Assembly: GCA_009469685.1 (NCBI GenBank)
Contig: SSTA01000038.1
Span: 1 to 8,784, forward strand
Reading direction: 5' to 3'
From: Azonexaceae bacterium
GTDB lineage: Bacteria; Pseudomonadota; Gammaproteobacteria; Burkholderiales; Rhodocyclaceae
DNA length: 8,784 nucleotides
Below are positions 6,984 through 8,784 of the stretch, in pieces. Each line of letters begins with the position of its first letter. The first letter of the stretch is position 1. Below the pieces are notes generated by a model, which had not been told where the DNA came from, made no database searches, and was given only the letters and a program-made list of their open reading frames with translations. A program made the position numbers and the translations under genes.

Positions 6984-7935
6984 AGTGTCCGCCGCCGGAA
7001 TTTTTCTCCAGCGACATGAGCAGCAGTTTGGATAAGGTGAGCACGATGAAGGTGATCAGGAAAAGAATGAGTCCCAGCTCCACCAAGGATGAGGTATACA
7101 GCCCCGGGGAAGCCTCGGCAAATTCGTTGGCGAGCGCCGACGTGATGCTGTTGCCCGGCAAGAAGAGAGAGAAGTTGGACAGCAGGCTCGCGTTGCCGAT
7201 GACGAAGGTTACCGCCATCGTTTCTCCCAGGGCGCGGCCCAGGCCGAGCATGATGCCGCCGATGACGCCCACTCGGGTATACGGCAGGACCACATTCCAC
7301 ACCACTTCCCAAGTCGTGCCGCCAAGGCCGTAGCAGGATTCCTTCAACATAGGCGGCGTCAATTCGAAGACGTCGCGCATCACCGAGGTGATGAAGGGAA
7401 TGATCATGATGGCCAGGATGATGCCGGCGGCCAGGATGCCAATGCCGAGGGACGGCCCGCTGAAGAGGGAACCGATGAGCGGCACCTGGCCCAGGGTCTT
7501 GGCGATCAGGGGCTGTACGTGCTCGCCGAACATCGGCGCGAAGACCAGCAGACCCCAGATGCCGTAGACGATGCTGGGAATGCCGGCCAGCAACTCGATG
7601 GCGATTCCCAGCGGGCGGCGTAACCAGACGGGGGAGAGTTCGGTCAGGAAGAGGGCGATCCCGAAGCTGATGGGCAGCGCGATGAAGAGAGCGATCAGCG
7701 AGGTCACCACGGTGCCGTACATGGGCACTAAGGCGCCGAAGCGCTCAGCCGGGGGATTCCATTCCGAACTCGTCAGAAATCCGAAACCGAACTGCTTGAT
7801 CGACGGCAGAGCACTCCAGGTCAATGAAACGACAATGCCGACCAGAAGCGCCAGGGTGATGGCTGCGAAAGCGCGCGTCAGGTTGAAGAACAGCAGGTCG
7901 CCGAACTGCCCCTTGGTCTTGCGGGTTGGTGTCAT
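6982..7935 (-). CDS. pstC: Phosphate ABC transporter permease PstC
   Basis: A 317-residue permease, close to the 319 of E. coli PstC. It begins [20 protein letters not shown]. Six hydrophobic segments are visible (about 22-40, 75-97, 110-133, 163-186, 222-245, 284-306). It has the LTELSP segment (98-102), [12 protein letters not shown] (118-129) and the EAA loop [20 protein letters not shown] (199-218), followed by [18 protein letters not shown], all characteristic of PstC. It pairs with PstA in the membrane. The reading frame stays open upstream to 8043, but family alignment puts the start at ATG 7935. Only a weak AGG precedes that ATG. It follows a 116-bp gap with a strong hairpin after pstS. 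Confidence 0.96.
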   Translation of the reverse strand: MTPTRKTKGQFGDLLFFNLTRAFAAITLALLVGIVVSLTWSALPSIKQFGFGFLTSSEWNPPAERFGALVPMYGTVVTSLIALFIALPISFGIALFLTELSPVWLRRPLGIAIELLAGIPSIVYGIWGLLVFAPMFGEHVQPLIAKTLGQVPLIGSLFSGPSLGIGILAAGIILAIMIIPFITSVMRDVFELTPPMLKESCYGLGGTTWEVVWNVVLPYTRVGVIGGIMLGLGRALGETMAVTFVIGNASLLSNFSLFLPGNSITSALANEFAEASPGLYTSSLVELGLILFLITFIVLTLSKLLLMSLEKNSGGGH

Positions 7936-7988
7936 GGCCTGATCTGAGTGGTCGCGAAGTGTAGCCGGCAGCTCCCGGTGGGAAAGAC

Positions 7989-8016
7989 GCAGCCTCCGCC
8001 CTGCGGCGGAGGCTGC
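7989..8016 (-). terminator. Perfect GC-rich hairpin in the pstS-pstC gap (attenuator or RNA-stability element)
   Basis: A perfect inverted repeat: arms GCAGCCTCCGCC of 12 bp with a 4-nt loop, 35 bp after the pstS stop. In the transcribed direction it is followed by GTCTTTCC, a weak T-rich run rather than a clean U tract. It could act as a partial intrinsic terminator or as a 3' barrier to exonucleases that protects pstS mRNA. Either would yield more binding protein than permease, as is usual for pst operons. A complete terminator is unlikely because pstCAB has no other visible promoter. Confidence 0.75.
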
Positions 8017-8051
8017 TTCAGCTGGATGGCCGACGCGATGCAATTGTATGC

Positions 8052-8784
8052 TTACTTGGCGACGTTATAGACGGGCTTACCGGAACCGTCTTTGATGTTG
8101 GCCCAGGAGGCGTGGATCAACTTGACCAGACTGTCGGGCAGGGCCACGTAATCCAGTTCCTCGGCCATCTTGGCGCCGTTCTTGTACGACCACTCGAAGT
8201 ACTTGAGTGCTTCGGCAGCTTGGGTCGGCTTGTCCTGGACCTTGTGCATGAGAATGAAGGTGGCCCCGGTGATGGGCCAGGCATCCTTGCCGTTCTGATT
8301 GGTCAGGATTTCGCCGAAATTGGACTTGTGCCAATCCGCACCCGCAGCGGCGGCCTTGAAGGTCAGGTCGTCGGGACCGACGACGTTGCCGGCGGCGTTT
8401 TTCAGCATGACATGAGCCAGCTTGTTCTGCTTGGCGTAAGCGTATTCGACATAGCCGATCGAGGCTGGGACGCGCTGGACGAAGGCGGACACGCCCTCGT
8501 TGCCCTTGCCGCCGAGGCCTGTTGGCCATTGCACGGCGCTGCCGTCACCGACCTTTTCCTTCCACTCCGGGCTGACCTTGGAGAGGTAGTTGGTGAAGAT
8601 GAAAGTGGTGCCGGAGCCGTCGGCACGGCGCACCACCGCAATATTCTGGTCGGGCAGGCTGACGCCGGGATTGAGCGCCGCGATGTCCTTGTCGTTCCAC
8701 TTCTGGATCTTGCCCAGATAGATGTCGGCGAGGACTTTTCCGTTCAGTTTCATCTGTCCGGGATTGATACCGGCGATGTTCACC
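8052..8784 (-). CDS. pstS: Periplasmic phosphate-binding protein PstS, C-terminal 243 residues
   Basis: Partial gene that enters from beyond base 8784. The first codon in frame, GTG at 8783-8781, is an internal valine and not a start, because the sequence aligns with the middle of PstS. By comparison with the roughly 346-residue E. coli precursor, about 100 N-terminal residues, including the signal peptide, are missing. Diagnostic segments are [14 protein letters not shown], the phosphate-binding RRADGSGT (52-59 of the fragment), [46 protein letters not shown] and [11 protein letters not shown]. The protein captures phosphate in the periplasm with high affinity and delivers it to PstCA. It is the first gene of the visible operon. 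Its promoter and any Pho box lie outside the window. Confidence 0.96.
   Translation of the reverse strand, partial: VNIAGINPGQMKLNGKVLADIYLGKIQKWNDKDIAALNPGVSLPDQNIAVVRRADGSGTTFIFTNYLSKVSPEWKEKVGDGSAVQWPTGLGGKGNEGVSAFVQRVPASIGYVEYAYAKQNKLAHVMLKNAAGNVVGPDDLTFKAAAAGADWHKSNFGEILTNQNGKDAWPITGATFILMHKVQDKPTQAAEALKYFEWSYKNGAKMAEELDYVALPDSLVKLIHASWANIKDGSGKPVYNVAK

Overview
The window is about 60% GC and every gene lies on the minus strand, so the transcriptional order runs from high to low coordinates. It reads as one long phosphate-starvation locus of a Gram-negative proteobacterium. Gene order (pstSCAB-phoU-phoB-phoR as one run), protein similarity and GC content suggest a betaproteobacterium, possibly of the Rhodocyclales type. 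That assignment is an inference from recall, not a search.

From 8784 down to 2631 lies a textbook Pho module. It holds the 3' three-quarters of pstS (periplasmic phosphate-binding protein), pstC and pstA (permeases), pstB (ATPase), phoU (signalling adaptor), phoB (response regulator) and phoR (sensor kinase). The genes are tightly packed: phoU/phoB overlap as ATGA, and pstA starts with GTG from a strong Shine-Dalgarno that overlaps the pstC stop codon. The only sizeable gap, pstS-pstC (116 bp), holds a perfect 12-bp GC-rich hairpin that probably sets a higher pstS:pstCAB expression ratio.

From 2574 down to 1, in the same orientation and only 56 bp after phoR, comes a second module that looks like membrane-lipid remodelling. 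It contains a PlcP-type metallophosphoesterase (LpxH-like fold, but the motifs fit the phospholipase C of phosphate-limited bacteria), a GT4 glycosyltransferase whose acceptor motif resembles diacylglycerol glucosyltransferases, a DgkA-family membrane protein, and the first 22 codons of a second GT4-like glycosyltransferase. PlcP/glycosyltransferase overlap as TGATG and DgkA-like/second glycosyltransferase as ATGA.

The inferred logic is that low phosphate activates PhoR-PhoB, which raises phosphate uptake. The same transcript, or one next to it, would supply enzymes that strip phosphate head groups from phospholipids and replace them with sugars. The most unusual element is the DgkA-like protein. 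The fold is recognisable, but by hand alignment most catalytic residues, including both Mg-binding glutamates, are replaced. It is probably a pseudoenzyme sitting in a diacylglycerol-handling operon.

There is no tRNA, rRNA, CRISPR array, insertion sequence or intergenic stretch above 300 bp. No Pho box was recognised in the window; the main one is expected upstream of pstS, beyond base 8784.
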